NCBI GenBank assembly: GCA_964576465.1
Contig: CAZNXE010000001.1
Coordinates: forward strand, 1-64,000
Direction: 5' to 3'
Source: CAZNXE01 sp964576465
GTDB lineage: Bacteria > Planctomycetota > Planctomycetia > Pirellulales > JAEUIK01
Length of the DNA stretch: 64,000 nucleotides
Positions 16,965-29,300 of this stretch are shown here, piece after piece. The notes beneath the pieces are model-generated. The model was not told where the DNA came from. It saw only the letters and a list, made by a program, of their open reading frames with translations, and made no database searches. Numbering within the stretch: position 1 is the stretch's first letter; the number at the start of each line of letters is the position of its first letter. Position numbers and translations under genes: made by a program.

Positions 16965-19637
16965 TTATTCTGCGCCCGTACTTGCGTGGGGCGCGTCCTC
17001 GATCTGCAGTTTGATCTCAGCGGAATTTGCCCGTAGCTCGGGTGCGTACATCGCCGACGCCCGAGTAGGCAGCGCGCTAAACTTGCCGGGAACTTCAGCC
17101 CGCAGCCGGTAGCTAACACTGTGCTTTCCGCGGATCAACCGTGTGACAAAAAAGACGACACGTTCGTCGCGGAACTCGACGTACGCTCCCAATTCGTTGC
17201 CGTTGTAACCGCTACGAAGATCGACAGGCTCGAAACCGGCGGCCTTCATGTCCTCGAAGATCAGGTACTCGTAATCGTTCTTGCTATCAATTTCCAGTTC
17301 GACTTCGATCAGTTGCCCGCTGAGGACCGTCGCCAGATTCAAGAGCGGTTCGCGGCGATATTTCTCGACGCGCTGATCGACCGCTTGACCACGGCTGCCC
17401 TCGGCTTTGACGGTGGTTTCGACTTCGACGAGCCGGAAGTAGCGACGCTGAACCTTAATCTCCAAGCCAGCAGCTTCAATCGCGTCTTCCAATGTGAAGT
17501 TCGTCGTATAGGCGTTGAAATACAGCGGCCCGGTGCCTTGTTTTCGTAGCTCGACGGTGTGCGTTCCGGCCGCGAGTTCATCGCCGACAAGCACCACGCG
17601 GTTGTCGAAGCTGAACAGATTGGCTGCCGTGATTTCGACTGTCTTCAGACGCTGCCCGTCGATCCATACTTCCACGGTCATCTCAGGGCGATCTTCGCCG
17701 GAGGCTTGCATGTATTCAGCCAGGGCTTCGATACACAGCGCCGTGTCGCGCGTTGAATTCCAATATGATGCGTTTCGGCGATTGTTGACCAGATATTTTG
17801 CCAACCGCGAAGCGATGCGCCCGGCGGGGTCAGTGCGCGCGAGCAGTTTCAGGTAGTAGGCGTTGGCTTCTGAACCGCTGCCATACCAATACCACCAATG
17901 GTTATCGCCTGGCAGTTGTAGGTAGGCCGTTTGGTTCTCGTCATCTTCGACGACGAACTGAGAAATATTCCGCAGAATCATGTCCAGTTCTTCCTTCCGC
18001 TGCTGCTTGTGCAGGGCCAGACCGAACATGCACTTTGCGTAGACCGACAGTTTTGTACGGTCGCGATAGAGGAATTTCAACATCTTGGCATCGGCCACAT
18101 CCGCGTCGACCAACACCATGTACACAAAGGCATCGGTATGGTCGGCATGGCGTTTGTACGGCTTGTTCTTCTTATCTTCGAGTTGCGCATTGATGAGCAA
18201 CTGAACTTGCTGCCTCTGATACACGCGCAGCCATTCGATTCCCCGATCAAGAACACCCGGCACCAGTGCGACGTCGTTTTGCTGCGCGATTTGCAGCCCA
18301 TGAACCACATAAGCGGTGGTGTGTGGCAGCGAACGTTCGCCCCAGCCCGAGAACCAACCCCAGCCGCCATCGGTAAGCTGCATCTCGGTCAAGCGATCGA
18401 TGCCTTCGGTGACCATTTCGCGCACCTTCGCCTCGTCGAACACCGGATTGGGCGGTCGGTCACGTGGGTCAACGCGGCGCTCGGCCCGTTCACGATCGTC
18501 GCCAATTTCCTGAGCGTTAAGATTGGTTCGCTTCTGGCGGATATCCTCCAGATCGAGATCCATGTCGAGTAGAATCCGCTGCGTGATGACCGTCGGCAGA
18601 AATCGGCTCAGCGTTTGTTCGGTGCATCCATAGGGATAGTCAACCAGATACGGCAGCGCGTCGACCATCGCGCCAGCCAGCGTCGGAGAATAGCGGATCT
18701 CAAGTCGCGACTGATCGGCACGACGTTCCGCCGGAATGTCGACCGTGAAACTCGCCTGTGTCTCGTCGGGGCGAATTGCTCCGGAAACCGATTCCGTGCG
18801 GAGCATGCCATGCACATAGACCGGAAACCGCTGCTCCATGGCGTCTGATTCTTCGTCGCTACGGGCCAACATCCGCACGACCGCTTCGCCCTCAAGGGCC
18901 GCTTTCACACGCCAGTCAACGCGCACCTCACCCCCGGCGGGCACATGCACCATGCGTACGCTTTCTTCCAGCGGCACCAGATAGGGACCGTCGAGTTCCA
19001 ACGTCACCTGTACGTCTTTGTCCGACTCCAAATAGTTGTGTACGTTGGCCGACAGCACAACCTCGTCACGCTCAACGAAGAACCGTGGCGCCTGCAACCG
19101 CACGATGAGATTCTTCCGGGTAACAACCTCCGCCTGCCCTTGTCCAACGCGGGCCCCATTGCCAACCGTCCACACTTTGACGAGCCACGCCGTGAGATTC
19201 TCGGGCATCGTCAGTTCGACATCGGCGGTTCCGTCTTCTGCTATCTCGACAGCCGCCACCCACAAGGCCGTATCGGCGAATTGACTTCGCACCGTCGGTT
19301 CGACCAGCGCCACCGGCGCATCTTGTCCCACCCTGACTTCGTCGGATTCCATCATCGCACCGGCGAGTGAAGCGGACGCTTCCATGGCCGCCTTTCGCAT
19401 GTTTCTGCCAAATACTTCCCCATAAGCACCGTCTCCGTCGATGTCAGTGACTGTGCTTGTAACGAGATGCAGCTCCTCGACAACGGTATCTCCAAAAATC
19501 CCGACGTTGCTCATCGGCACATCGCCCGCGGGCACGAGGTTGTAACCATTCAGCACGGTGCTATCGATTGTCTGGGGGTTGTGTCCACGTCGCCATTTCC
19601 AGAAGAACTCCTTAATCTCCGGCACGTTCAATGGCAT
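16965..19637 (-). CDS. alpha-2-macroglobulin family protein, C-terminal part (separated by frameshift)
   Basis: An 890-residue frame carrying the downstream half of a bacterial alpha-2-macroglobulin. It opens MPLNVPEIKEFFWKWRR, normally internal sequence in this family. The A2M core (TADVELTMPENLTAWLVKVW) and the thioester motif PYGCTEQTLSRFLP (Cys near residue 338) follow. Helical thioester-domain repeats such as LTDGGWGWFSGWGERSLP come next, then a receptor-binding-like C-terminus. The family traps proteases: cleavage exposes the thioester, which binds the attacker. The frame overlaps the upstream part by 26 bases in another phase, and the ATG at 19637 is probably not a natural start. See the companion frame 19612-23094. 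Confidence 0.8.
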   Translation of the reverse strand: MPLNVPEIKEFFWKWRRGHNPQTIDSTVLNGYNLVPAGDVPMSNVGIFGDTVVEELHLVTSTVTDIDGDGAYGEVFGRNMRKAAMEASASLAGAMMESDEVRVGQDAPVALVEPTVRSQFADTALWVAAVEIAEDGTADVELTMPENLTAWLVKVWTVGNGARVGQGQAEVVTRKNLIVRLQAPRFFVERDEVVLSANVHNYLESDKDVQVTLELDGPYLVPLEESVRMVHVPAGGEVRVDWRVKAALEGEAVVRMLARSDEESDAMEQRFPVYVHGMLRTESVSGAIRPDETQASFTVDIPAERRADQSRLEIRYSPTLAGAMVDALPYLVDYPYGCTEQTLSRFLPTVITQRILLDMDLDLEDIRQKRTNLNAQEIGDDRERAERRVDPRDRPPNPVFDEAKVREMVTEGIDRLTEMQLTDGGWGWFSGWGERSLPHTTAYVVHGLQIAQQNDVALVPGVLDRGIEWLRVYQRQQVQLLINAQLEDKKNKPYKRHADHTDAFVYMVLVDADVADAKMLKFLYRDRTKLSVYAKCMFGLALHKQQRKEELDMILRNISQFVVEDDENQTAYLQLPGDNHWWYWYGSGSEANAYYLKLLARTDPAGRIASRLAKYLVNNRRNASYWNSTRDTALCIEALAEYMQASGEDRPEMTVEVWIDGQRLKTVEITAANLFSFDNRVVLVGDELAAGTHTVELRKQGTGPLYFNAYTTNFTLEDAIEAAGLEIKVQRRYFRLVEVETTVKAEGSRGQAVDQRVEKYRREPLLNLATVLSGQLIEVELEIDSKNDYEYLIFEDMKAAGFEPVDLRSGYNGNELGAYVEFRDERVVFFVTRLIRGKHSVSYRLRAEVPGKFSALPTRASAMYAPELRANSAEIKLQIEDAPHASTGAE

Positions 19638-22600
19638 CGAGCGCTTTGTCGTACACGCTGAGAACGGTCGATCCCACCAGCGGCTTGCCTTCGTCGTCGG
19701 TCAGCTTGATGCGGATCGTGCCTTTCTCGCCAGGTTGATATTCCTCCGCCGACGGCAACACCTCGACGTTGACAACACGATTCGCCGGCGGCACCAGAAT
19801 CTCGCGTGTTTCGGTATAGACATTCCCATCGGCAATCGTGACGGCCTCGACAAAGAAGTTCGGCGTGTCCTTCAGGGAAACCTCCAGAGGCACGACCGTG
19901 GATTTGCCTTCGAGCCGCAACACCTTCGGCTCGGGATAGATCCCAGACGAGGGTCGTACATACAACAGCACCGTGCTGCCTGGGCGATCGGTGTTCACCA
20001 GCAACTGCACACGGTCTTCGGGCGCGAACTCACGTTGGTCGAGAATCAACTCCAAGTGGTTGAAGCGGAAGTCCCGTCCATCAAATCCTTCGCCGCGAAT
20101 CAGGAATACATGCCCACCTTCGATCGTTCGTCCCTGAGCGTCGGTGACCCGACACGACAAGCGATATTGCCCTGGAGCCGAAGCCTGAATCGCTTGGCGA
20201 CCGCCGCCGTCGGCATCCGCATCAATCTCCCAAGTTCGCACGGGCGTTTCGATCGGTTGTCGGTCGTCGTCGTAGGTAATTTGCAGCAGCGTCAATTCGG
20301 CTTTGCCCGAAACAGGGCGACCATCGAGCGTTCGGGCAGCGAAGTGCGCGTCGATCGCATCGCCGACGTTGTAATAACCGCGATCGGTCCACAGGGTGAC
20401 CGTGAACGGACGACGCGCGGCTAAGACGCTTCCGGTGCCGACGATCGTCCGCCGCGATTGATCGACCACCTCGGCGATGATTTCATAGCGGTGATCTTGA
20501 TCGCCGTGCAATGCCTTGGCGGTCGCCGTGTCGATGTCGACGGTCACCGTTCCATCCGCACCGATTGCGACTTCTTGCTCGGCAACGATCTCCGGCGGTG
20601 CCGAAGGAGCGAATCCCCACCAGGGACGCGGCCCAACACAGCCCCAAGTGCCCCAGCCGGAGTACCAACTGTACGACTCTCCGAACCACCCATAGCCTCG
20701 ACCATAGAGCCAGTCCCAAGGTCCGACCGGATACCAACGGTCGGTATAGCTCGTCCGCATCACCTTATAGCGAACCTTCGCCTCGGTGACCGGCGAACCG
20801 AAGTAATAGCGGGCTTCGATCGTGGCGGTGAACTTGTCACCCAGCGTGACGGGCTCTTCCGGCGCTGTAACGGTGACCTCGAATTCAGGTTTCTTGTACT
20901 CTTCAACGCGAAAATAGCTCGCGTGGTTGCTGTTGATCACAATGTGGAATCGACCCAGTCTCGCGGAGGTGGGCACGGTAAAATCGCCCGACACGGCCCC
21001 GTAAGCATCTGTTTTGAGCTGCACGGAGTGGATCGCGTTATTCTCGGGATCGCGAATTTCGACCGTGACATTTTGGCCCGCGAGATTACGATCCGGCTGC
21101 TCTTCGTAACTCACCTGCCGCAGCCATGTCTTGAAGTGGACCGTTTGTCCGGGGCGATAGATGGGCCGGTCGGTAACGGTGTACACCTTGGCGTTGTTCA
21201 ATCGCGGAACATTATAATTGCCGAACCACATGCGGTTGAAGCCCAGAAATGCCAAACGTCCATCATCGGCACGGGCGATGGTGAGCCAGGTGTAGTTGTT
21301 GTCGAGCCGTTTGGCGGAAGCTCGGGCAAGGCCGTTGCGATCGGTCTTCTCGGAAAAATTCTTGGTGCTAAATACAGCCCGTTGACCGACACGTTCTTGC
21401 CGGTAGCCAAAGAACTCGACGTTCGCGTTCTCAACAGGCGTGCCGGTCGTTGCGTCAGCCAGGTAAAACATTCCCATGCCTGATCCGTTCTTGCGGACAA
21501 GGATCATGTCATCGACCCACAGCACGATGTGGCTCGTGTTGCCATCGGCCATTTTGGCCGTCACCCAGTAGGCTCCTCCGTTTTCAAGCGGAGTGGTAAC
21601 CGTAATACGGTCGTCGACGTGATTCGCTCGGGGCTTAAGATCCTGCGTCCAAGTGGCCATCGTGCGGCCAAGGTATTTCCCCTGGTTCTCTTGAAGCAGC
21701 CGATGTCCAATCTGACCGATGTTGAGTTGATACCACTCGAGCTGCTTAGGATTCGATTTCAGATGCGCCTTCAGATCAGCCAACAACTTGTCAATATCGA
21801 TCCGTCGCGCGGTGAAGGCGACATGCTTGCCGTTGCGAAAACGATACTGAACCGTGGCACCGGTGCCCGAGGGTTGTGATCCCACGGGCTCGAAACGCCC
21901 CCAATTCCCAACAATTTGCTCCAATCGCTGCTGGCGATAAGCAACTTGGCCATGCTCCTTGAGCGCCCGGCGCCAATACTCGGCCGCCCGAGAATACTGC
22001 CGGCGGTTTTCATGGATCGTGGCCAACTGTTCCAGCGCCGTCGACGCAAAGCCGCCCCAGGGAGCTTTGGCCAACCGCTCGAAGATACGGATGTAGTTAA
22101 ACTCCTCGGGCAACTTGAAACGCCGGATACCGATTGCTAGCCGGGCAATGGTCTCATCATCAGAGAGTGTGTGCAGTGCGTAGGTACCACTCTCGTCGTG
22201 TTCCTCGTCGTCGCTGCCGCCTGCCCGTTGCATCCCTCGCCCAAAGTAAGCCCCGAATTGCCGGAGCGTTTGCACACTGAACTCGGTTTGGAGAAATGTG
22301 GCGAACTCATAATCGGCCTGCGCGGCATAGGTGTTGGAAACCTGCTTCGCACGATTCAGCGCCCAACGCCATCGCTCGCCATCACTCGTGGCGGCGTCAA
22401 AGCTCTCGGGCAACTTATGAAACACCGGTTGACCGTCCGCGTCGGCAGGAGCCCCTTGGTTTCGATATCCGTAGTAACCACCCTCTTCAAAATCGGGCAG
22501 CGTTTCCAGTTCAGTAGGGTATTGCAACCGCCAACTCGATCCTTGCGTGAAGCGAATGGCACGCGCGAGTTGCAGATAGAAGGCGCCGGTTTGATTCTTG

Positions 22601-23094
22601 TTGCCTTGCTGCTCGACCAGAGGCATGGCTTGCACGAGTAACTGCAATGCCCGAGTACGATCGCGGGCGAACGAGTTGACCTGGCGCCCCCCACCACGAT
22701 GGTCGCCACGGCGAAACTCGCCGGCGACAATCTGGCCGTAATGGTTGACCCCTGAGTATTGTTGGCTTGCCGCGGCAAGCGCCTGCCATTGGCTTTTTCG
22801 AGTTTCGATCACCGCTTCAACAAACTCGTCGAACTCGGTCATCCGCCCCAAAGATCGCAAACATTGCACGGCCCGTTGGAGATCGGCGGTCACATGCTGG
22901 GCCGCGCCTTTGGGGTCCACAAGCAACTGTCGAAACGATGCGAGGGCTTCTTTATAGTTGCCGGCTTTGAATTGTTTGTTCGCCGCCTTACGCACCTCAT
23001 CGGCACCGGGTTGCGAGGAATAGAGCGTTGTCGCGGTGAGTGCCAGAACCGTGGAAGCGGCCAGCAGCAACACAAGAGCCAAGCGGCGGGGCAT
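19612..23094 (-). CDS. alpha-2-macroglobulin family protein, N-terminal part (separated by frameshift)
   Basis: About 1,160 residues. GAGGAG 8 bases before the ATG at 23094 fixes the start, and the signal sequence MPRRLALVLLLAASTVLAL follows. The N-terminus has TPR-like helices (KQFKAGNYKEALASFRQLL). Macroglobulin (MG) domains follow, including YTVTDRPIYRPGQTVHFKTW, the hallmark MG2 strand. The frame ends SVYDKALDAIERAGD at 19612, where homologs, from memory, continue through a GG-rich linker into NVPEIKEFFWKW. That continuation is present in the next phase. Together the halves give the usual bacterial A2M size of about 2,000 residues. Either a real inactivating indel or an assembly error explains the break. 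Confidence 0.82.
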   Translation of the reverse strand: MPRRLALVLLLAASTVLALTATTLYSSQPGADEVRKAANKQFKAGNYKEALASFRQLLVDPKGAAQHVTADLQRAVQCLRSLGRMTEFDEFVEAVIETRKSQWQALAAASQQYSGVNHYGQIVAGEFRRGDHRGGGRQVNSFARDRTRALQLLVQAMPLVEQQGNKNQTGAFYLQLARAIRFTQGSSWRLQYPTELETLPDFEEGGYYGYRNQGAPADADGQPVFHKLPESFDAATSDGERWRWALNRAKQVSNTYAAQADYEFATFLQTEFSVQTLRQFGAYFGRGMQRAGGSDDEEHDESGTYALHTLSDDETIARLAIGIRRFKLPEEFNYIRIFERLAKAPWGGFASTALEQLATIHENRRQYSRAAEYWRRALKEHGQVAYRQQRLEQIVGNWGRFEPVGSQPSGTGATVQYRFRNGKHVAFTARRIDIDKLLADLKAHLKSNPKQLEWYQLNIGQIGHRLLQENQGKYLGRTMATWTQDLKPRANHVDDRITVTTPLENGGAYWVTAKMADGNTSHIVLWVDDMILVRKNGSGMGMFYLADATTGTPVENANVEFFGYRQERVGQRAVFSTKNFSEKTDRNGLARASAKRLDNNYTWLTIARADDGRLAFLGFNRMWFGNYNVPRLNNAKVYTVTDRPIYRPGQTVHFKTWLRQVSYEEQPDRNLAGQNVTVEIRDPENNAIHSVQLKTDAYGAVSGDFTVPTSARLGRFHIVINSNHASYFRVEEYKKPEFEVTVTAPEEPVTLGDKFTATIEARYYFGSPVTEAKVRYKVMRTSYTDRWYPVGPWDWLYGRGYGWFGESYSWYSGWGTWGCVGPRPWWGFAPSAPPEIVAEQEVAIGADGTVTVDIDTATAKALHGDQDHRYEIIAEVVDQSRRTIVGTGSVLAARRPFTVTLWTDRGYYNVGDAIDAHFAARTLDGRPVSGKAELTLLQITYDDDRQPIETPVRTWEIDADADGGGRQAIQASAPGQYRLSCRVTDAQGRTIEGGHVFLIRGEGFDGRDFRFNHLELILDQREFAPEDRVQLLVNTDRPGSTVLLYVRPSSGIYPEPKVLRLEGKSTVVPLEVSLKDTPNFFVEAVTIADGNVYTETREILVPPANRVVNVEVLPSAEEYQPGEKGTIRIKLTDDEGKPLVGSTVLSVYDKALDAIERAGD

Positions 23095-23367
23095 TTCGTC
23101 GTCTCCTCTGTCCGAACGTTCGGGGGGGCCTCTCATCGACACGCGGCAAGACCGTCATGCGTCAGTATTAGATACCTAATGGCCCTCGCGCGTTCCCAAG
23201 AAAATTCCATTTGAGCCAATTGCCAGTAGCCGCCTCGGCTTGCCCAAGGGAGAAAATGCACGGTTTCAGGGGGTTTATTGTCTCTGGTCGCTCCCCAGAG
23301 GTCAGACTACGATGGAAGGTAACCCCACCTATTGATCTTCTCTAGACCATCGAGGCATCCGCCGGCA

Positions 23368-26300
23368 ATGAGTATTGGCAGCGTTCCCCGTCTTCGTTCG
23401 ATTTTCTTTGCCCAGCTTGTCGTGGCGGCAGCCATATTGTGTTGGTTCCCCCAGCACGCAGCGGCGCAAGAACCTGGCGAGCCTCAGCGTGAGACTGAGC
23501 CCGTCGTCCATGGACCAATGGTCCCAGGTTTCGCTCGACTGGCCGAGCCGGAGATTGCCGACCGGCTGGATCTTAGCGACGAACAACGTGCCAGGGTGGC
23601 AACCATTATCGGGCGACGTACCGAGGCCCTGGAAACCGCCGCCGATGATCAGCGTCGCGTGATTCTCGAAGCCAGCGAGACCGAGCTTGCGGCGCTGCTG
23701 GACGACGATCAATTGGCCCGCTGGGTGGCGATAGCGAATGAAGTGACACGGCAAGACGTCAAGCTGCGATTCAACTTCCGTTTCGCTCCCTGGGCCGACG
23801 TGCTGAGCTGGTTTGCTGAACAGGCCGGTTTGTCGCTCGTGCTCGATGCCCCGCCACCAGGGACGTTCAACTACGCCGATACCAAAGAATATACACCTGC
23901 CGAGGCCATCGATCTGCTCAACGGGGTATTGCTGACCAAGGGCTACACACTCATTCGCCGCGAGCGCATGTTGCTGGTCGTCGACATCGTCGATGGCGTG
24001 CCCGAAGAACTGGTACCCGAGGTCGACTTGAACGACCTTGATGCACGCGGACGCTTCGAGGTGGTTCGCGTTACCTTCCCACTGGGAACGCGCGATGCTG
24101 CGTTGGTCGAAACGGAGATCAAGCCGCTGTTGGGAGTGTTCGGCAAAAGCATCCCGCTCTCTCAGACAAAGCAATTGGTGGTGATTGAAACCGCTGGAAA
24201 AATGCGGGTCATTCTCGCGGTGATTGATTCGATCCCCGAGCCAAAGGAGCCGTCACCTCCGGAGAAGCAGAAAGAGGCTGAGAAACCGACGCTGGTGACT
24301 TACCCGCTGAAGAATATCGACCCGGCAGCAGCCTTGGGAACGCTGAATGTTCTGTTCGGAGAAGGGCACTTTGTTCACGACAGCAAGACCAACCAGCTGA
24401 TTGCATACATGGGGCCTTCGCAGCAGGCCGCCATCGGTCGCACGCTCGAACAAATGCAGGCTGAAACTCCCGAGGAACTGAAGTTTGATCTGGAGATTCA
24501 CCGCTTGACCCCGGGCGATCACGCTCCGCTGTTCGGATTGTTGCAGACGTTGTTCCCCGACGCACGTTTGAGCCTCGACACCGCGACAAACAACCTCGTC
24601 GCTTGGGCGCCACCGCCAGCCCAAGAAACCATACGCCGTACGATCGTTGGTCTAGATGAAGAAGGGGCGACCCCCGGTACACGGAAGCTAATAGTTTACC
24701 GGTTGCGGCGAAGTAATCCCTCGACCTTAGTGAGTTTGTTGACATCGGTTCTCCCGCGAGCCCGCATCACCGCTGACGCACCCTCGAACAGCATCGCCGT
24801 GTTCTCCGATGAGTCGGGGCACCTCGCTGTTCAGGCCGCCGTCGACGCACTGGAAGCTGCTCCAGACGATACAACGCGGTCTAGCGTAAGGTTTTACCCC
24901 GTTCCTCGCGAACAGGTTGAAACGCTGCAAACACTGTTAGCATCGCTGGTCCCACAGGCGCAGATCCAATACGACGAAGCACGCGAGTCGTTTGTTGTCG
25001 TGGCAGTTCCCGACGATCACTCGACCATTGGCGAGGCCATCGCAACGGTCGTTACGGATGCCCCACAGGCAGAACAACCGCGACTTGAGACCTATGAAGT
25101 TCGCGGCGAACAGCGAGCGGCAGTCGTGGCCGCGCTCGCAACCTTGACCAATGAACTACCCGGCATTCAAACGCTGCCGGATACGGGTGACGATCGGATG
25201 CTGATCTGGGCGCGCTTGGAACAACATGCCGTGATTGGCGAACTCATCTCGCAAGTAACGAAGAAGAAGGCACTGGGACCTCCGGCGAAACTCGTCGCCT
25301 ACCCGCTCGAATTTGTCGATGCCGCGACCATTGTCTCGGTGCTCCAGACGATCGTTCCGCGGGCACAATTGGTCGTGGAGAGCGCATCGAACCAGATCGT
25401 GGCGTGGGCGCTTACGGAGGATCAAGAGAAGCTAAGCGTGGCGATCGAGCAAATAGACATTGATGCCCCGCCCCGACAACGGCTACGTCTGATGACCCAT
25501 CCCATCAAGAAGGCCGATCGAGCGGCGGTCGTTCAGGTATTACGAACCTTGGTGCCGTCGATGCAGTTGATCGACCATCCGGCGGCCAACACAATCATCG
25601 CGCTGGGCGTCGAGCCTGACCAACGGCTGGTCACCGAGACGATCGACCGCATGCAGCCCAGCGACAACCCCGATTCACAATATCGCGTCGAGGTCTATCC
25701 ATTGCACAACGCCAATGCCCAGGCTTATGTGAATGCGCTCACCCCGGCCTTTCCTCGAGGCCAGTTCACCGCCGATGTGCAAGGTGGTCGATTGATTGTG
25801 TGGGCCACCACCAAAGATCACGTCACCATCGCGGCGGCAGTCGAGCGTTTGCAGCGACCGTTTGCCGAAGGCGAAGAACCCGAAGCGGTCGTGCATCGCC
25901 TGGAACACATCACCCCAGCGGTGGCGGTGGCGGCGCTGCAACCGTTGTTCCCTTCAGCCCGACTTCAGGCCGAACCGGGAAATCAAAGCGTGGTGGCCAT
26001 GGCCACCTCCAGCGATCAAGAAGCGATCCGTACGATGCTGGCCCAGCTTGACTTGAGACCCTATGACGGCGAATCACGAACGTTGGCGGCCTATTCGCTC
26101 GACGGCGCGGATGTCACCACGGCGCTCACGCTGTTGCGAACCGCGTTTGTCGAAGCGCAGGTGACGCCAAACCCCAAGGCCGGCAGTCTGCTGGTGTGGG
26201 CCAAAGCGGATGAGCAAGATCATATTCGCGAGATGATTGAATCGCTACGTCTTCCCGAAGATGAACGACCACTGCCAGTCGTGCATCGCCTTGAATTCAT

Positions 26301-29300
26301 CACACCTGCCGTCGCCGTGGCAGCCCTGCAGCCTTTGTTCCCCCAATCGCAATTGCAGTCAGAGCCGCAAAACCAGAGCGTGGTGGTCGTGGCGAACATT
26401 CGCGATCAAGAAGCAATTCGCGCGGCACTTGAACAGTTGGACATAAAAAATCGGGACACTCAACGCCAGCTTGTGGCCTATCCGCTAAATGGCGCTGATG
26501 CCGCCACGGCACTCACTCTCTTGCAAACCGCGTTTGTCGAAGCTCGTGTGACGGTGAATCCCAAGTCCGACAGTTTGCTAGTCTGGGCCAAACCCGACGA
26601 GCAAGATCAAATCCGCAAGATGATTGAATCGCTGCAACTTCCTGAAGACGATCGACCGCAGCTCGTCGTGCATCGCCTTGAATTCATCACACCTGCCGTC
26701 GCCGTGGCGGCCCTGCAGCCTTTGTTCCCCCAAGCGCGATTGCAGTCAGAGCCGCAAAATCAGAGCGTAGTAGTCGTGGCGAACATGCGCGATCAAGAGG
26801 CCATTCGCGCGGCACTTGAACAGTTAGACATCAAGAAGCGGGACACTCAACGCCAGCTTGTGGCCTATCCGCTAAATGGCGCTGATGCCGCCACGGCACT
26901 CACTCTCTTGCAAACCGCGTTTGTCGAAGCTCGTGTGACGGTGAATCCCAAGTCCGACAGTTTGCTAGTCTGGGCCAAATCCGACGAGCAAGATCAAATC
27001 CGCAAGATGATTGAATCGCTGCAACTTCCTGAGGACGATCGACCGCAGCTCGTCGTGCATCGTCTCGAATATATTACACCTGCCGTCGCCGTGGCGGCCT
27101 TGCAGCCCTTGTTCCCCCAAGTGCAATTGCAGTCAGAGCCGCAAAACCAGAGCGTGGTGGTCGTGGCGAACATGCGCGATCATGGAGAGATACGCGCCGC
27201 ACTGGGTCAGTTGGACGTCAAACGAACGGATGTTCCACGCCGGCTTATTGCTTATCAGCTCGATGGGGCCGACGCGACTGCGGCCATCGGTCTACTGCAA
27301 TCCGCGTTCGCCGAAGCGAGGGTCATCTCCGACACGAAGACCGACAGTCTATTGGTGTGGGCCAAGGTGGAGGAACATGCCGCGATTCGCGAGACCATCG
27401 ACACATTGGTTCGCGAAGTTCCGACGGAGCGACAAAACATCACGCGTTCGTATGTGTTGCAAAACACCGATGCTAGCGTTGCTCTGGGAGTGTTGACTCC
27501 CCTGGTACCCACGGCGCTGATGGCCGTTGACACGCGCGGACGGAAACTGCTCGTGACTGCCGTGCCCGAGGATCACGATCGCATTCAAGCAGCCATCGCC
27601 GAGTTGGAAACCGGCCCTGCGGATGATTTGGCCGAGTCGCTACAGGTTTACGATATCGAGAATGCAGACGCCTCGGTCGTGTTGAATACACTTCAGCAGA
27701 TGTACGCCCTGCGAGCCGAAGTGCGGCTCTCGCTCGATCCGCTAACCAACAAGATTGCCGCTTGGGCAAGCCCCAAGCAACACGAATCGATTGCCGAGGT
27801 GGTCGCCAAGTTCGACGAGCTTATCGATCCTTCCGAGGAACTGCTGGTTGAGGTCTATCCCCTGGGCGGCGCGGATCCGACGTCGGTTAGCGCTGTGCTG
27901 AACGACATGTTGGCACAGCGGCCTGAAGTGCGGATCGTGACCGATGAGGCCACCGATCAGCTCATTGTACTGGCCCAGGCAGATGAGCAGGCGATGGTGA
28001 AGAAGACGATCGATCAGTTACGAACGGCCAAGCCGGAAGTCGATGTGATTCAACTGCGGTTCGTCGATCCCTATTCGGCCGAGTTGGCCATCGAGACGTT
28101 GTTTGAAACCAGTGGTCGCGGGCGAAATCGTGGCAACGGCCCGCGCGTCGATTCCGATCCCACCACGGGACAATTATTCATCCGCGGAACACCTGAACAG
28201 TTGGCACAAATTCGCGAACTGCTCGGCAAAATGGGTGAAGTGTTCGTTGCCGATCAAACGCTGGGCAGCGGCCGCAAACTGCGGGTGATTACATTGCCCA
28301 GTGGTACGGTGGGCGAAACACTGGAAGAGGTGCGTCGTGTGTGGTCACAACTGCGATCGAACCCCATTCGAGTCGTAACACCCTCGGCTGTCGCACCAAC
28401 GCTACGCAAGTCGAAAGAAAAGAAGCATCAAGGCACGCAAGGTGAGGATGACAATGGTGATGATTCGAGCCCCACGTCGGAACAACCGGGCTCAGAAGCA
28501 CAAAGCCGTAGTCGGGCTTTCGTGCCTGCGGATGTTCTCGCGCAGGTAGTAACCCTGGTTGAAGATGGTGAAGACGAAGCGGAACCGAATCGTCGTCAAT
28601 CGGGCGAAGACCCAGACATGGCCGAGCAAGAGAGTGGCGAACCCCTCGACGGTTCTGGAGAAGAATCACCCATTGTTATTTCAATTGGCAAGGACAACAT
28701 TACGATCGCCTCGGAAGACGTCGAGGCGCTGGATCAGTTTGAAACGCTGCTCAAGACCATCGTGCAACGCAGGCCGATTGGCGGACGACAATTCACGGTC
28801 TTCACATTGACCACCGCCAATGCAACGCTGGTGGCCGAGAGTCTGGAGAAACTCTTTGACGACGGGATGTTTGGGTTTCGCGGCACGGGCAACGTGTCGA
28901 TCGTGCCCGACCAGCGACTCAATGCGTTGATCGTTCAAGCCTCGGCTGCCGACCTGGCCACGATCGAAGGGCTGATCAAAGTGCTTGATACCAACGAGCC
29001 CCTTGATTCAATGATTCGTACCGAGCCCCGTGTGATTCAAGTCGATCGTGCGCGAGCCATCGATATCGAGGAAGTCTTGCGTGATGTCTACAAAACGCAG
29101 CTCACCACCGGCGGTGCACGGTCCCAACTCAACGCACCACGAGGATCATCGCGGGAATTGCAGAACGTGCTGCAACAACTCAACGCGGCCGCGGCGGGGC
29201 CAGAGATGACACTCAGCGTCGATGCCGAGACGAATTCGCTTGTCGTGCTGGCCGCACAGCCCCTGTTTGAAGAGGTCCGACAGCTTGTCGAACAACTCGA

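Noticed and set aside
25894..27444. CRISPR array or satellite repeat
   Set aside because: Units of 387 bp are in frame, contiguous without spacers and encode conserved protein domains.
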